A stretch of DNA of 64,000 nt from Propionibacteriales bacterium (lineage in GTDB: Bacteria; Actinomycetota; Actinomycetes; Propionibacteriales; Nocardioidaceae), in the NCBI GenBank assembly GCA_026392415.1, contig JAPLCC010000051.1:1-64000 (forward strand), written 5' to 3'. A program made the translations under genes and the position numbers. Below are positions 1 through 8,211 of this stretch, piece by piece. The number at the start of each line of letters is the position of its first letter. Positions within the stretch are counted from its first letter, which is position 1. Below the pieces are notes generated by a model, which saw only the letters and a program-made list of their open reading frames with translations, was not told where the DNA came from and made no database searches.

Positions 1-504
1 CACATCTCCGAGCTGGCCGAGCGCCACGTGGAGATCCCGGAGCAGGTCGTCCAGGTCAACGACGACGTCATGGTCAAGATCATCGACATCGACCTCGAGC
101 GTCGCCGGATCTCGCTCTCGCTGAAGCAGGCGAACGAGACCACCGCGGCGGTCGACGTCGAAGAGTTCGACCCGACGCTGTACGGCATGCCCGCCACCTA
201 CGACGAGGCCGGCAACTACATCTACCCCGAGGGCTTCGACCCGGAGACGGGCGAATGGCTCGAGGGCTTCGACGACCAGCGCGGCGTCTGGGAAGAGCAG
301 TACGCCAAGGCGCACGCTCGCTGGGAGGCGCACGTCAAGCAGCAGGCCGAGGCGAAGGTTGCCGAGGCCGAGGCCGGCGAGGCGACGTCGTACTCGTCCG
401 GTGGCAGCACCGGTGACGAGCAGGCCGAGGAGACCGGCGGCTCGCTGGCTTCCGACGAGGCCCTGCAGGCTCTTCGCGAGAAGCTGACCGGCGGCGGCGC
501 CTGA
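1..504 (+). CDS. rpsA: 30S ribosomal protein S1, C-terminal part (5' truncated by window)
   Basis: The frame is open from base 1 (HISELAERHVEIPEQ...), so this is the 3' end of a longer gene. The first ~40 residues match the end of an S1 RNA-binding repeat: HISELAERH, then VMVKIIDIDLERRRISLSLKQ. The acidic, Glu/Ala-rich tail containing EEFDPTLYGMP and YDEAGNYIYPEGFD is characteristic of actinobacterial S1. S1 binds mRNA on the 30S subunit during initiation. The gene is followed by a dispersed repeat and a strong intrinsic terminator. The position upstream of coaE is common in actinobacteria, although several genes separate the two here. Confidence 0.95.
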   Translation, partial: HISELAERHVEIPEQVVQVNDDVMVKIIDIDLERRRISLSLKQANETTAAVDVEEFDPTLYGMPATYDEAGNYIYPEGFDPETGEWLEGFDDQRGVWEEQYAKAHARWEAHVKQQAEAKVAEAEAGEATSYSSGGSTGDEQAEETGGSLASDEALQALREKLTGGGA

Positions 505-507
505 TCA

Positions 508-556
508 CCAAGGTCGTCGAGTAGCCGAGCCGCCAGGCGAGGCGTATCGAGACGCA
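508..556 (+). repeat. 49-bp dispersed intergenic repeat, copy 1
   Basis: Identical over 49 bases to 41387-41435. A shorter diverged relative lies at 10355-10397. It begins 4 bases after the rpsA stop and lies directly upstream of the terminator. The arms contain TCGAGTAGCC and GGCGTATCGAGA around a central GCCGAGCC-gcca-GGCGAGGC that can fold as a hairpin. Elements with such TCGAGTAG/TATCGAGA ends are, as I recall, common between genes in Nocardioides-like genomes. Function unknown. Confidence 0.85.
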
Positions 557-560
557 GCAA

Positions 561-592
561 CGAAGGCCCCGACCTCACGGTCGGGGCCTTCG
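561..592 (+). terminator. Intrinsic terminator downstream of rpsA
   Basis: Perfect 14-bp stem CGAAGGCCCCGACC with loop TCAC and the exact complement, followed by CTGTCTTT. It is placed after rpsA and copy 1 of the repeat and ends rpsA transcription. The 3' T-tract is short, as is usual in high-GC actinobacteria. Confidence 0.85.
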
Positions 593-621
593 CTGTCTTT
601 CGGGGGAGGGGCGAGCGCGGA

Positions 622-729
622 TCAGGCGAACCACGGCGCCGCCGGTCGGGTCGAGAAGTCGTCGTTGCGCACCCACAGGACGAGGGATCGAAGGGTCAGG
701 GCCAGGAGGAGGATCAGGAAGAGGTTCAT
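622..729 (-). CDS. Possible 35-residue membrane peptide
   Basis: ATG at 729 opens a 35-codon frame: MNLFLILLLALTLRSLVLW, then VRNDDFSTRPAAPWFA. It has one hydrophobic N-terminal segment (residues 2-19) and a short polar tail. A purine-rich AGAGGCAGGA lies upstream. It is divergent from the GlxA-type regulator and shares a 93-base intergenic region containing three inverted repeats, which suggests it could be a target of that regulator. The family is not recognised. A frame this short could occur by chance, so it is a candidate only. Confidence 0.4.
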   Translation of the reverse strand: MNLFLILLLALTLRSLVLWVRNDDFSTRPAAPWFA

Positions 730-812
730 GGCAGTAATCCTGCCTCTGAGTAGATCCTGCCACCAGTGGCAGAAAAGCCGGTTTGTGTTGATTTACTGCC
801 ACCCGCGTGGCA
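730..812. promoter_or_regulatory. Three inverted repeats in divergent promoter region
   Basis: GGCAG-N5-CTGCC at 730-744, CTGCCAC-CA-GTGGCAG at 757-772 and CTGCCAC-CCGC-GTGGCA at 796-812 share the half-site CTGCCAC/GTGGCAG. The clustering between the GlxA-type regulator (start 823) and the divergent 35-residue frame (start 729) suggests operator sites, probably autoregulatory. The regulator that binds them is inferred, not shown. Confidence 0.6.
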
Positions 813-822
813 CGCTGTCCTG

Positions 823-1767
823 ATGCTGACCAATGTCGCCGTGCTGGCGTTCGACGGCGTCGCGCCCTTCGAGCTCGGGATCCTGTGCGAGGCGTTCGGG
901 ATCGACCGCACCGCCGACGGTGTGCCGGCCATCGACTTCGCCGTGTGCGCCGAGAACAACCGTCCGATGCCGACCTCGATGGGCTTCAGCCTGCAGACCG
1001 AGCACGGCCTGGACCGGGTCGCCGAGGCCGACCTGATCGGCATTCCTGCCATTCCTCGTGGGGGAGTCCCGTCGGACGCCGTGATCGAGGCGATTCGCGC
1101 CGCTCATGCCCGCGGTGCCCGGATCATGTCGGCCTGCAGCGGCGCCTTCGCCCTCGGTGCGGCCGGGCTGCTCGACGGTCTCGAGTGCACGACCCACTGG
1201 ATGTACACCGACGAGCTGCAGCGCAGGTTCCCGCTGGCCAAGGTGGTCCCCGAGGTCCTCTACGTCGACACCGGCCAGATCGTCACCAGCGCCGGCAGCG
1301 CCGCGGGGCTGGATGCCGCGCTACACATCTGGCGCCAGGAGTACGGCGCGGCGGTGGCCAACGTGGTCGCCCGACGGGCCGTCGTACCGCCCTATCGCGA
1401 CGGGGGACAGGCGCAGTTCATCGCGCGCGCCGTGCCCGACTGCGAGGCCGACACCTTGCGCCCGCTGCTGACCTGGATCCTGGAGAACCTCGAGGAGGAC
1501 CACGGCGTCGAGGCACTCGCGAAACGCGCCGTGATGTCGCCGCGCACCTTCGCCCGTCGCTTCCGTGACGAGACGGGGACGACTCCGCACCACTGGGTCA
1601 CCCGCCAGCGCGTGTCCGCCGCGGAGGAGCTCCTCGAGCAGACCGACCACCCGGTCGAGTGGATCGCGGGCGAGGTCGGGTTCGGCAACGCCGCGACGCT
1701 GCGCCACCACTTCGTGCGGGTCCGCGGGGTCAGCCCGCAGGCGTACCGCCGCCAGTTCGCGTGCTGA
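823..1767 (+). CDS. GlxA-family AraC transcriptional regulator (DJ-1/PfpI + HTH)
   Basis: 314 residues from ATG 823. The N-terminal DJ-1/PfpI-like domain (about 1-190) begins MLTNVAVLAFDGVAPFELG and carries the nucleophile-elbow-like SACSGAFALG with Cys at about 105. The C-terminal AraC DNA-binding domain (about 210-314) contains MSPRTFARRFRDETGTTPHHW and FGNAATLRHHFVRVRGVSP. An in-frame GTG at 766 exists, but it lies inside an inverted repeat and would add 19 residues atypical of the family, so 823 is preferred. GlxA-type proteins are transcription factors rather than amidases. The sensed ligand cannot be deduced. The 3' end overlaps the convergent WS/DGAT gene by 38 bases. Confidence 0.85.
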   Translation: MLTNVAVLAFDGVAPFELGILCEAFGIDRTADGVPAIDFAVCAENNRPMPTSMGFSLQTEHGLDRVAEADLIGIPAIPRGGVPSDAVIEAIRAAHARGARIMSACSGAFALGAAGLLDGLECTTHWMYTDELQRRFPLAKVVPEVLYVDTGQIVTSAGSAAGLDAALHIWRQEYGAAVANVVARRAVVPPYRDGGQAQFIARAVPDCEADTLRPLLTWILENLEEDHGVEALAKRAVMSPRTFARRFRDETGTTPHHWVTRQRVSAAEELLEQTDHPVEWIAGEVGFGNAATLRHHFVRVRGVSPQAYRRQFAC

Positions 1768-3184
1768 CGCCGAGCGCCGCTTCGAGCTCCTCCAGCGCCT
1801 CGCCGGAGTAGACGGCGACCCGCTGGAGGCTCGGCAGGCTGTCACGGCAACCGGTGAAGCCGATGTTGAACTGGTTGTCGTAGCTGATGGCGGTGATGTT
1901 GAGGGCCTGGCCATGGAACAGCAGGCTCAACGGGTAGTACTCCTCCAGGCGGGAGCCGTCGACGTACCGTGCCTCGGCCGGGCCGGGAACGTTGGAAAGG
2001 ACGATGTTGGAGGCGGGGCGGCCGTGCCCGCCGATCCGGGCCATGGCCTGGCCGAGGAACGGTGCCATCAGGCCGGCGGTGTAGGCGTCCATCGCGGCGC
2101 CGGAGACCTGGGGAAGCCGCTCCTTGCCCAGCTGGGTCGACGCCTTGATCCGGGCGATCCGCTCGACGGGGTCGGCGACATCGGTGCCCAGCTGGGTGTA
2201 GAGGAACGTGATCGCATTGCCGACGGAGGCGCCTTCGCCGGTGCGGACCGAGACGGGCACATTGGCGATCAGGCTGCTCTCGGGCAGGGCCTCGACGTCC
2301 TGGAGATAGCGCCGGATGGCGCCACCGCAGATGGCGAGGAACACGTCGTTGAGGCTGCCATCGGCAGCGGTCGCCACGGCGCGCAGCCGATCGATCGAAT
2401 ACTGCTGGGTCGCGAACCGGCGAGGGGTGTTGATGGTGCCGTTGAGGATCGACTTCGGGGCGCGGTACGGCACCGCGCGCAGCTCGTCCCGGGTGCCGAA
2501 GAGCGACTCTCCGTAGGTGCGTCGCAGGGAGCGGGCGACCTGCACGGCGCTCCTGGCGGGGTTGAGGGCGGCCTTGACCGGTGTCTTGTCACGCGGTTTC
2601 GCGGGCACGCCGGACTGGTCGGGACCGCGGACGCCGATCGCCCACGGAGGCAGCATGTCGCGCTGGTTGCCGTCGACCGAGAACGTACGCCGCAGCAGGC
2701 GAACCCCGCCCACCCCGTCGATCTGGCTGTGGTGCACCTTCATGTAGATCGACCAGCGATCACCCTCGAGACCTTCGATGACGTGGCACTCCCACAGCGG
2801 GTAGCGGCGATCCATCCGCGCCGAGTGCAGGCGGGAGACCAGGACGCCCAGCTCGCGCTCGCCGCCGGGCGCAGGCAGGGCCGAGTGCCGGAAGTGGTAG
2901 TCGATGTCGATGGCCTCGTCGGGCAGCGGCTCCCATCGGGGGACCGCCGATCCGTGCAGGACGTAGTTGAACGGCGACTGGAACTCGCGGTGGGACCGCC
3001 AACGGTCGACCAGGTCGGAGAGGTACGACGGACCGGCGTCCGCGGGCTTCGAGAAGGTGGCCAGCATGCCGACCTGCATCGGAGTGGCCACGGTCTCCAT
3101 GCGGAGCCAGCCCGAGTCGTTCAGGCTGATCGCTTGCCTCTTCATCCATGCCTCTTCCGCCGCGGTTTTCCGGGAGTCTGCCAC
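1730..3184 (-). CDS. Wax ester synthase/diacylglycerol acyltransferase (WS/DGAT)
   Basis: 484 residues, normal for the family. The condensing motif HHSQIDG (HHxxxDG) is at residues 151-157. PLWECHVIEGL lies upstream and the late motif NIVLSNVPGP is present. The enzyme esterifies fatty acyl-CoA to diacylglycerol or long-chain alcohol, making triacylglycerol or wax ester storage lipid. The start is GTG 3184; ATG 3145 (MKRQAIS) is an alternative. It is monocistronic, convergent with the GlxA-type regulator and divergent from the large secreted protein. The fatty acyl-CoA reductase-like gene at 20041-22086 could supply alcohols for wax esters; that link is inferred. Confidence 0.9.
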   Translation of the reverse strand: MADSRKTAAEEAWMKRQAISLNDSGWLRMETVATPMQVGMLATFSKPADAGPSYLSDLVDRWRSHREFQSPFNYVLHGSAVPRWEPLPDEAIDIDYHFRHSALPAPGGERELGVLVSRLHSARMDRRYPLWECHVIEGLEGDRWSIYMKVHHSQIDGVGGVRLLRRTFSVDGNQRDMLPPWAIGVRGPDQSGVPAKPRDKTPVKAALNPARSAVQVARSLRRTYGESLFGTRDELRAVPYRAPKSILNGTINTPRRFATQQYSIDRLRAVATAADGSLNDVFLAICGGAIRRYLQDVEALPESSLIANVPVSVRTGEGASVGNAITFLYTQLGTDVADPVERIARIKASTQLGKERLPQVSGAAMDAYTAGLMAPFLGQAMARIGGHGRPASNIVLSNVPGPAEARYVDGSRLEEYYPLSLLFHGQALNITAISYDNQFNIGFTGCRDSLPSLQRVAVYSGEALEELEAALGVSTRTGGGTPAG

Positions 3185-3210
3185 GACCGGGGTGCCGATC
3201 GGGTGTGCTT

Positions 3211-3239
3211 CCCGGGACTTTGGTCCCGGGTGGTCCCGG
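3211..3239. promoter_or_regulatory. Perfect inverted repeat in divergent promoter region
   Basis: CCCGGGAC-TTTG-GTCCCGGG (3211-3230) is a perfect 8+4+8 inverted repeat followed by a further half-site GGTCCCGG (3232-3239). It lies between the WS/DGAT start (3184) and the secreted protein start (about 3280). It could be an operator or an RNA hairpin. No cognate regulator is identified. Confidence 0.45.
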
Positions 3240-3279
3240 TTCGCCGATGTTGCGCCTCGAGGCAGCCCACACTGACGAG

Positions 3280-6200
3280 GTGGTGCGTGTGGTGGTGGGG
3301 GCCTTGCTCGTCCTGGTGACGGCCGTGACGGGTTCCCTGGCGACCCCGATCCCGGCGGCCGATGCTGTCGCGGGTCCGAGCCTCACCATCACGCCCAGCG
3401 CACCCATGGTCGGCGAGGCAGTCACCGTGCGCACCCGACTGGCCAGCCGCGTCGCGCGGCCCGTCCGACTGGATCGACTTTCCGGCAGTCGCTGGGTGAC
3501 CGTCGAGCGGGGTCGCAGCAGTCGGTTCGGTACCGTCGCGCTGGCCCATCGGGCGACGTCCACCCGGACGACCCTCCGGGTCGTCGCTCCGGCCGTCCGC
3601 ATCCGGGGTCGGTACCACCCGCGTGTGGTCTCCCGGGTCGGCGCGCTCCGCGGCACCCCGCAGGCCGTCACCGTCACGTTCGCCCGCGACGCGAGTGCCC
3701 GGGTCCATGCCCGGGTGACGGTGTCGCACGCCCGGTCCGGGCGGCTGGTGGACGTGCAGCTGGGCAAGCCCGACGGCACGTGGACGACGCTCGTCAGCCG
3801 ACGGCTGGGCACCACCCGCACCCTCCAGATCGACGACGTGACCACGGCCGCCAGGGCCCGCGGCCAGCGCCTGCGCGTCCGGGTCGCGGCCTATCGCGGG
3901 GTGCCCGCGATCGGATCGTCGGTCCTCGCGCCGCCCACCGTCGGCGTACCGACGGTGCTCGACGGCGACCCGGCGCGACTCACGGTCACGACCGGGGGTT
4001 CCGTCCGGGCCGTTCGGTTCTATCTCGACGGCGTTCTGGTCGGCGAGGACACCACTGCCCCCTGGGGCCTCACCGCAGAGCCTCCCGCTGGCCCGCACGA
4101 CGTCGTCGCCCGTGCCGTCGGGCCGATCGAGAGCGCGCTCAGTCCGGTCGCCACGTTCGACCGGGCGGCCTCGCCCCTGGGCGTCGACAGTGGTGTCGCC
4201 GAGGGATTCGCCCTGGACACCGTGCAGAACGGACTGGAACTGCCGACGAGCGCCGCGAGCACTCCGGCAGGTGCCGTGTTCGTGACCGAGAAGGGCGGGC
4301 TGGTCAAGGTCGTGGAGCCCGCCGACGAGTCGGGCTGGTCCGTCCCGCGCGTGGTGCTGGACCTCCGCGACGTCGTCCTGGACGAAGGCGACGCGGGAAT
4401 GACCGGGCTCGCCGTCGACCCCGACTTCGCGGTCAACGGTCATGTCTACCTCAGCTATGTCCTCGACGACGGGGGCGGTGACCGGCATGCCCAGCAGGTC
4501 GTCCGGTTCACCTGGCTCGACGGGGTCCTGCAACCGGACTCGCGTCATGTCGTGCTCGGGTCCGTCACCGGCCCGGGCTGCTTCGACGACGAGAACGTGC
4601 GGACGCCGGACTGCGTTCCGATGGTCGGCCAGGCGCACACGATCGGTGATCTCGGCTTCGACAGCGACGGTCGGCTCCTGGTCGGCATCGGCGACGGCTC
4701 CCTCTACCTGACCGGGAACGGCCTGGCCGGCCGACTCCTCACCCTGCGCGCCCAGGACCCTGAGGTGCTCGCCGGCAAGGTGCTGCGCATCGACCCGGTC
4801 ACAGGTCACGGAGTGCCCGACAACCCGCTGTACGTCGGCGACGGGACGAGCAACGCGTCACGGGTCCTGGCGCTGGGGTTGCGCAATCCGTTCCGTTTCA
4901 CCGTCCGCGGCGACCAGGTGGTCATCGGCGACGTGGGAGAGATGTCGTGGGAGGAGGTCGATGTCCTCGACGTCGCCGAGAGTGCCGAGGTGACCAACTT
5001 CGGTTGGCCCTGCATCGAGGGTGATGAGGCGACCGACCTCGGGGACGTCGCCGATCCCGGGAGCGCGTGGCACGCCTGCGCAGCGGTGCGGGCCGAGGGC
5101 GGCGCCAACGGGCCGTCGTACTCCTACGCCCATCACGGGAGCGGCGGCTCGATCAGCGGCGGCGTCTTCCTGGACTCGCTCGCCTACCCTGCGGCGATGC
5201 GCGGACGGTACGTCTTCGGTGACTACGCCCAGGCATTCATCCGGACCGCGGACGTGGATCACCACGGTGCGGTGACCCAGGTGGCCGGACTGGCCGATGC
5301 GACTGCGGCGGAGGGCCCGGTGAAGTTCTTCACCGGTCCGGACGGCCTGGTCTGGTCGGTCTCCATCACGACCGGTGCGCTGCGCCGGATCCGCTGGACC
5401 GGCGAGGCGCTGGCGGACCGCTGTCCGGTCGGCAGCTTCCGGCGTACGTTCCACGATCTCGACGGACCCGACTCACTCTTCGACCAGGAATACCAAGGTG
5501 ATCCGGCGTACTCCTGGACCTGGCCGTACGCCGCCGTGCAGGTGCCGGTCACCCCGATGGCCGAGGCCACCTGCGAGTCGGCGGTCCACCTGCCCGAAAC
5601 CTCCGGTTCCCGTTTCGCCACGTCCTGGCGCGGCCGGATCGACGTCGAGGCCGGCACTTGGCGCTTCGAGGTGGACGGCACCGAATGGATGCGGGTGTGG
5701 GTCGACAACCAGCCGGTGCACGACTTCTACGTGAACCCGTTCTGGGGGGATGCCCGGACCCATGACGTCGTGCTGTCCGCGGGTCAGCACCTGGTCCAGG
5801 TCGAGCACCTTCACGGTGACCAGGCGGTCGCTGCCGCCGACCTCACCTGGACCCGGGTCGGAGGACCACCGAGCGTGTCCCTCGTGGCGCCGGTCAACGG
5901 GTACGTCCCGGTCGACGGTGGGGTGCCGTGGAGCGTCGAGGTCAGCGATCCCGACGGTGACGATCCGGACCAGCTCGCGTCGTCGGTCGTGCTCGCCGTC
6001 GACATGCTGCACCACACCGGTGAGACCTTCCATGCGCACCCGTCGAGCCGCATCACCGGTGAGACTTCCGGGATCGTCGAGGTCGACGACGTCCATGCGC
6101 CCGGATCCGTCGTCGTGCGTCTGCGGGCGACCGTGACCGACGCCAGCGGTGCGAAGACGACGAGCGCACCTGCCTACGTGTGCCTGCCGGGCACGATGGC

Positions 6201-6873
6201 CGGACCATGCGCGGAACCGCCCGCGGCGAGCGACCCCGTGCGGATCATGCTCCTCGGCGATTCCGTCACCCAGGGCAAGTCCGGCGACCGGACCTGGCGG
6301 AACCGCCTCTGGCGCCGCTACCGGGAAGCCGGCGTGGACGTCGACTTCGTCGGTCCGCGCAAGGACCTGTGGGACGTCGGCACCGACAGCCCCGGTTCGA
6401 CGGCGTATGCCGATCCGGCCTTCGACCGGGACCACGCCGCGCGGTGGGGGATGCGCATCGGTGCTCTGGACACCCCTGTGGCCGACCTGGTCGCGGCCCA
6501 CGATCCTGATGTGGTGGTCGTTATGCTCGGCGTCAACGACCTCCTGGACGGACGCCTGCCCGCCGCTGTCGCCGCTGACACGGCCGCACTCGTCGAGGAC
6601 CTGCAGGCTGCCTCGCCGGCGGTCGCGATCGTGCTGAGCGAGGCGACGCAGCACTGGTTCCCGGGAGTGGTCGACTTCAACGCCGCTCTGCCCGCCGTGG
6701 CATCGGCCGCCACCACCGCGAGCTCGCCCGTGGTCGTCGCGCACGCCGCGCAGGGCTACGACGTCGACGAGGACACGTGGGACCAGTCCCACCCGAATGC
6801 GAGCGGCGAGGTGAAGATCGCGGCGGCCGTTGCGGAAGCACTGCGTGTGCTGGGCATCGGCTCACCTGCGTAG
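3280..6873 (+). CDS. Secreted multidomain protein: Ig-like, PQQ sugar-dehydrogenase propeller, PA14-like and C-terminal SGNH hydrolase
   Basis: About 1197 residues. A Sec-type signal (MVRVVVGALLVLVTAVTG, Ala-rich cleavage region) favours GTG 3280; ATG 3247 is an alternative. Residues 30-300 look like two beta-rich Ig-like regions. About 309-703 is a glucose/sorbosone dehydrogenase propeller (AVDPDFAVNGHVYLSY, GLRNPFRFT, VTNFGWPCIEG). About 720-860 resembles PA14, a carbohydrate-binding fold, followed by an Ig-like segment. The C-terminal ~200 residues form an SGNH/GDSL esterase with GDSVTQG (Ser about 995), GVNDL and DQSHPNASG, which supply the catalytic Ser and the Asp-His pair. A secreted polysaccharide-modifying role is inferred. 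The stop overlaps the convergent HNH gene by 12 bases. Confidence 0.82.
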   Translation: MVRVVVGALLVLVTAVTGSLATPIPAADAVAGPSLTITPSAPMVGEAVTVRTRLASRVARPVRLDRLSGSRWVTVERGRSSRFGTVALAHRATSTRTTLRVVAPAVRIRGRYHPRVVSRVGALRGTPQAVTVTFARDASARVHARVTVSHARSGRLVDVQLGKPDGTWTTLVSRRLGTTRTLQIDDVTTAARARGQRLRVRVAAYRGVPAIGSSVLAPPTVGVPTVLDGDPARLTVTTGGSVRAVRFYLDGVLVGEDTTAPWGLTAEPPAGPHDVVARAVGPIESALSPVATFDRAASPLGVDSGVAEGFALDTVQNGLELPTSAASTPAGAVFVTEKGGLVKVVEPADESGWSVPRVVLDLRDVVLDEGDAGMTGLAVDPDFAVNGHVYLSYVLDDGGGDRHAQQVVRFTWLDGVLQPDSRHVVLGSVTGPGCFDDENVRTPDCVPMVGQAHTIGDLGFDSDGRLLVGIGDGSLYLTGNGLAGRLLTLRAQDPEVLAGKVLRIDPVTGHGVPDNPLYVGDGTSNASRVLALGLRNPFRFTVRGDQVVIGDVGEMSWEEVDVLDVAESAEVTNFGWPCIEGDEATDLGDVADPGSAWHACAAVRAEGGANGPSYSYAHHGSGGSISGGVFLDSLAYPAAMRGRYVFGDYAQAFIRTADVDHHGAVTQVAGLADATAAEGPVKFFTGPDGLVWSVSITTGALRRIRWTGEALADRCPVGSFRRTFHDLDGPDSLFDQEYQGDPAYSWTWPYAAVQVPVTPMAEATCESAVHLPETSGSRFATSWRGRIDVEAGTWRFEVDGTEWMRVWVDNQPVHDFYVNPFWGDARTHDVVLSAGQHLVQVEHLHGDQAVAAADLTWTRVGGPPSVSLVAPVNGYVPVDGGVPWSVEVSDPDGDDPDQLASSVVLAVDMLHHTGETFHAHPSSRITGETSGIVEVDDVHAPGSVVVRLRATVTDASGAKTTSAPAYVCLPGTMAGPCAEPPAASDPVRIMLLGDSVTQGKSGDRTWRNRLWRRYREAGVDVDFVGPRKDLWDVGTDSPGSTAYADPAFDRDHAARWGMRIGALDTPVADLVAAHDPDVVVVMLGVNDLLDGRLPAAVAADTAALVEDLQAASPAVAIVLSEATQHWFPGVVDFNAALPAVASAATTASSPVVVAHAAQGYDVDEDTWDQSHPNASGEVKIAAAVAEALRVLGIGSPA

Positions 6874-8211
6874 GTGGAAGAGCACCTCGCCGTTGGGGGT
6901 CCATTCGTGGTCGTAGCGTCGGTCGTGGATGAGGTGATGGTGGTGGGAGCACAGGCAGACGCCGTCGGCGATGTCGGTGCGTCCGCCGTGGGCCCAGGGT
7001 TGTCGGTGGTGGATCTCGGTCCACGCGGCGGGGATGGTGCAGCCTCGAGCTCGACATCTTCCATCGCGTAGGCGGATTGCCCTGCGTTGCGGTGCCCGGT
7101 AGAGCCGGCTGGCTCTACCGATGTCGAGGGGTTGGCTCCTGCCGTTGAGCACGACGGGCACGAGGTGCGCGTTGCAGGCCAGCCGTCGTGCTTCCTCGGC
7201 CGAGATGGCGAGCTCGCCGTTGGTGGAATTGCTGGAGATCATGGCAGCGGTGGCCAGTTCGGCCAGCAGTTGTTCGATGGTCATCGTGACGACGACGGTG
7301 GTGGCCTCGCCGCCGTGTTCGGGAAGGCGCTCGGGGTCGAGGAGCTCAAGGAGGGCGGCGAAGGCGTGGGCGTAGGCACGGTGTTGGGGGACCCGCTCAC
7401 TGGTCGCCGACGGGTTCTCGATGTCGCCGGAGTCGCCGATGTCGCCGGAGTCGCCGGAGTCGCCGGAGCTGTCAGCGGTCGAGGAGGTCGCGCAGCGACC
7501 GTCTCGGGACCCGGCTCGTCGGGGTGAGGTGTAGGCCTGCAGGTAGCGCCTGAGGCGCTCGGCGATGGTGGTCGGTAGGGCGCCCCAGAGGCGGGTGAGG
7601 CCGTCACCGAGGTCGTGGAACTTGAGAAATGCTTTGGCCAAGGCGCGTCGTTCTTCGTCTTCGAGCCGTTTGGCCTCTTCGGCTTCGGCGATCTCTGGTG
7701 CGACGACATCGAGCAGTCGTCGGGCCAGGCGCTTCAGGTCGCTGGGCCGGAAGTGTTCACAGAAGGCAACCAGGGTGGTCTCGGCGTCTGCGGCGACCTG
7801 CGGCCCGAGGTGCGCGGGCAGGTCGGCGAGGACGGTCGTGATGACGCGGGCCTGTGCGGGGGAGGCCTTTCCTTCGCGCATGGCGGTGGCGACGACCTGG
7901 CGCTGCTCCAGGTGCCGCGCGAGGCGGGCATCCGCGCGGGTCGTCGCTGGTTCGGCGAGGGTGGCGTGGGAAACCCACGCCGCGGCGTCTCGTGCTCCGG
8001 ATTCATCGCCGACCCCGGCGGACGCAGCGAGGACTCGCAGTTTGAGCTCGGTGACCCGGCTCTCCAGTTTCGCGAGCTCGACGAGGGCGGTCCGCTTGTC
8101 GTCGTCACTCATGTACGTCGGCTGCACGTGGGCGACGTCGTCCAGTGCCGCGCCCATCTCGCCCACGCACCCGAGGACCGGATGAGGCGGTGCGACGACG
8201 GCATTGGACAC
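6862..8211 (-). CDS. DUF222 / HNH endonuclease domain protein (13E12-repeat type)
   Basis: 449 residues. The N-terminal and middle parts are DUF222 (VELAKLESRVTELKLRVLAA, AWVSHATLAEPATTRADARL). The C-terminal HNH module has CRARGC, EIHHRQPWAHGGRTDIADG and LCSHHHHLIHD. GTG 8211 is supported by AAGGAG at 8221-8226 with a 9-base spacing. A Gly-Asp-Ser linker (residues ~250-263) is encoded by a 9-bp tandem repeat. These proteins are multicopy in actinobacteria, and the mycobacterial 13E12 members are known to be associated with LexA boxes. A good LexA-type box lies upstream here too. The nuclease function is predicted from the motif only. Confidence 0.9.
   Translation of the reverse strand: MSNAVVAPPHPVLGCVGEMGAALDDVAHVQPTYMSDDDKRTALVELAKLESRVTELKLRVLAASAGVGDESGARDAAAWVSHATLAEPATTRADARLARHLEQRQVVATAMREGKASPAQARVITTVLADLPAHLGPQVAADAETTLVAFCEHFRPSDLKRLARRLLDVVAPEIAEAEEAKRLEDEERRALAKAFLKFHDLGDGLTRLWGALPTTIAERLRRYLQAYTSPRRAGSRDGRCATSSTADSSGDSGDSGDIGDSGDIENPSATSERVPQHRAYAHAFAALLELLDPERLPEHGGEATTVVVTMTIEQLLAELATAAMISSNSTNGELAISAEEARRLACNAHLVPVVLNGRSQPLDIGRASRLYRAPQRRAIRLRDGRCRARGCTIPAAWTEIHHRQPWAHGGRTDIADGVCLCSHHHHLIHDRRYDHEWTPNGEVLFHLRR
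7423..7467. repeat. 9-bp tandem repeat inside the HNH gene
   Basis: Five consecutive 9-mers of the form GTCGCCGGA (one unit ends GAT) encode GDSGDSGDIGDS-type residues on the minus strand. The unit keeps the reading frame, so copy-number change would lengthen or shorten only a flexible linker between DUF222 and HNH. Confidence 0.85.

Noticed and set aside
3148..3279. Upstream extension of the secreted multidomain protein to ATG 3148
   Set aside because: It would overlap the divergent WS/DGAT gene and place the signal peptide ~44 residues from the N-terminus. GTG 3280 gives a normal signal sequence.
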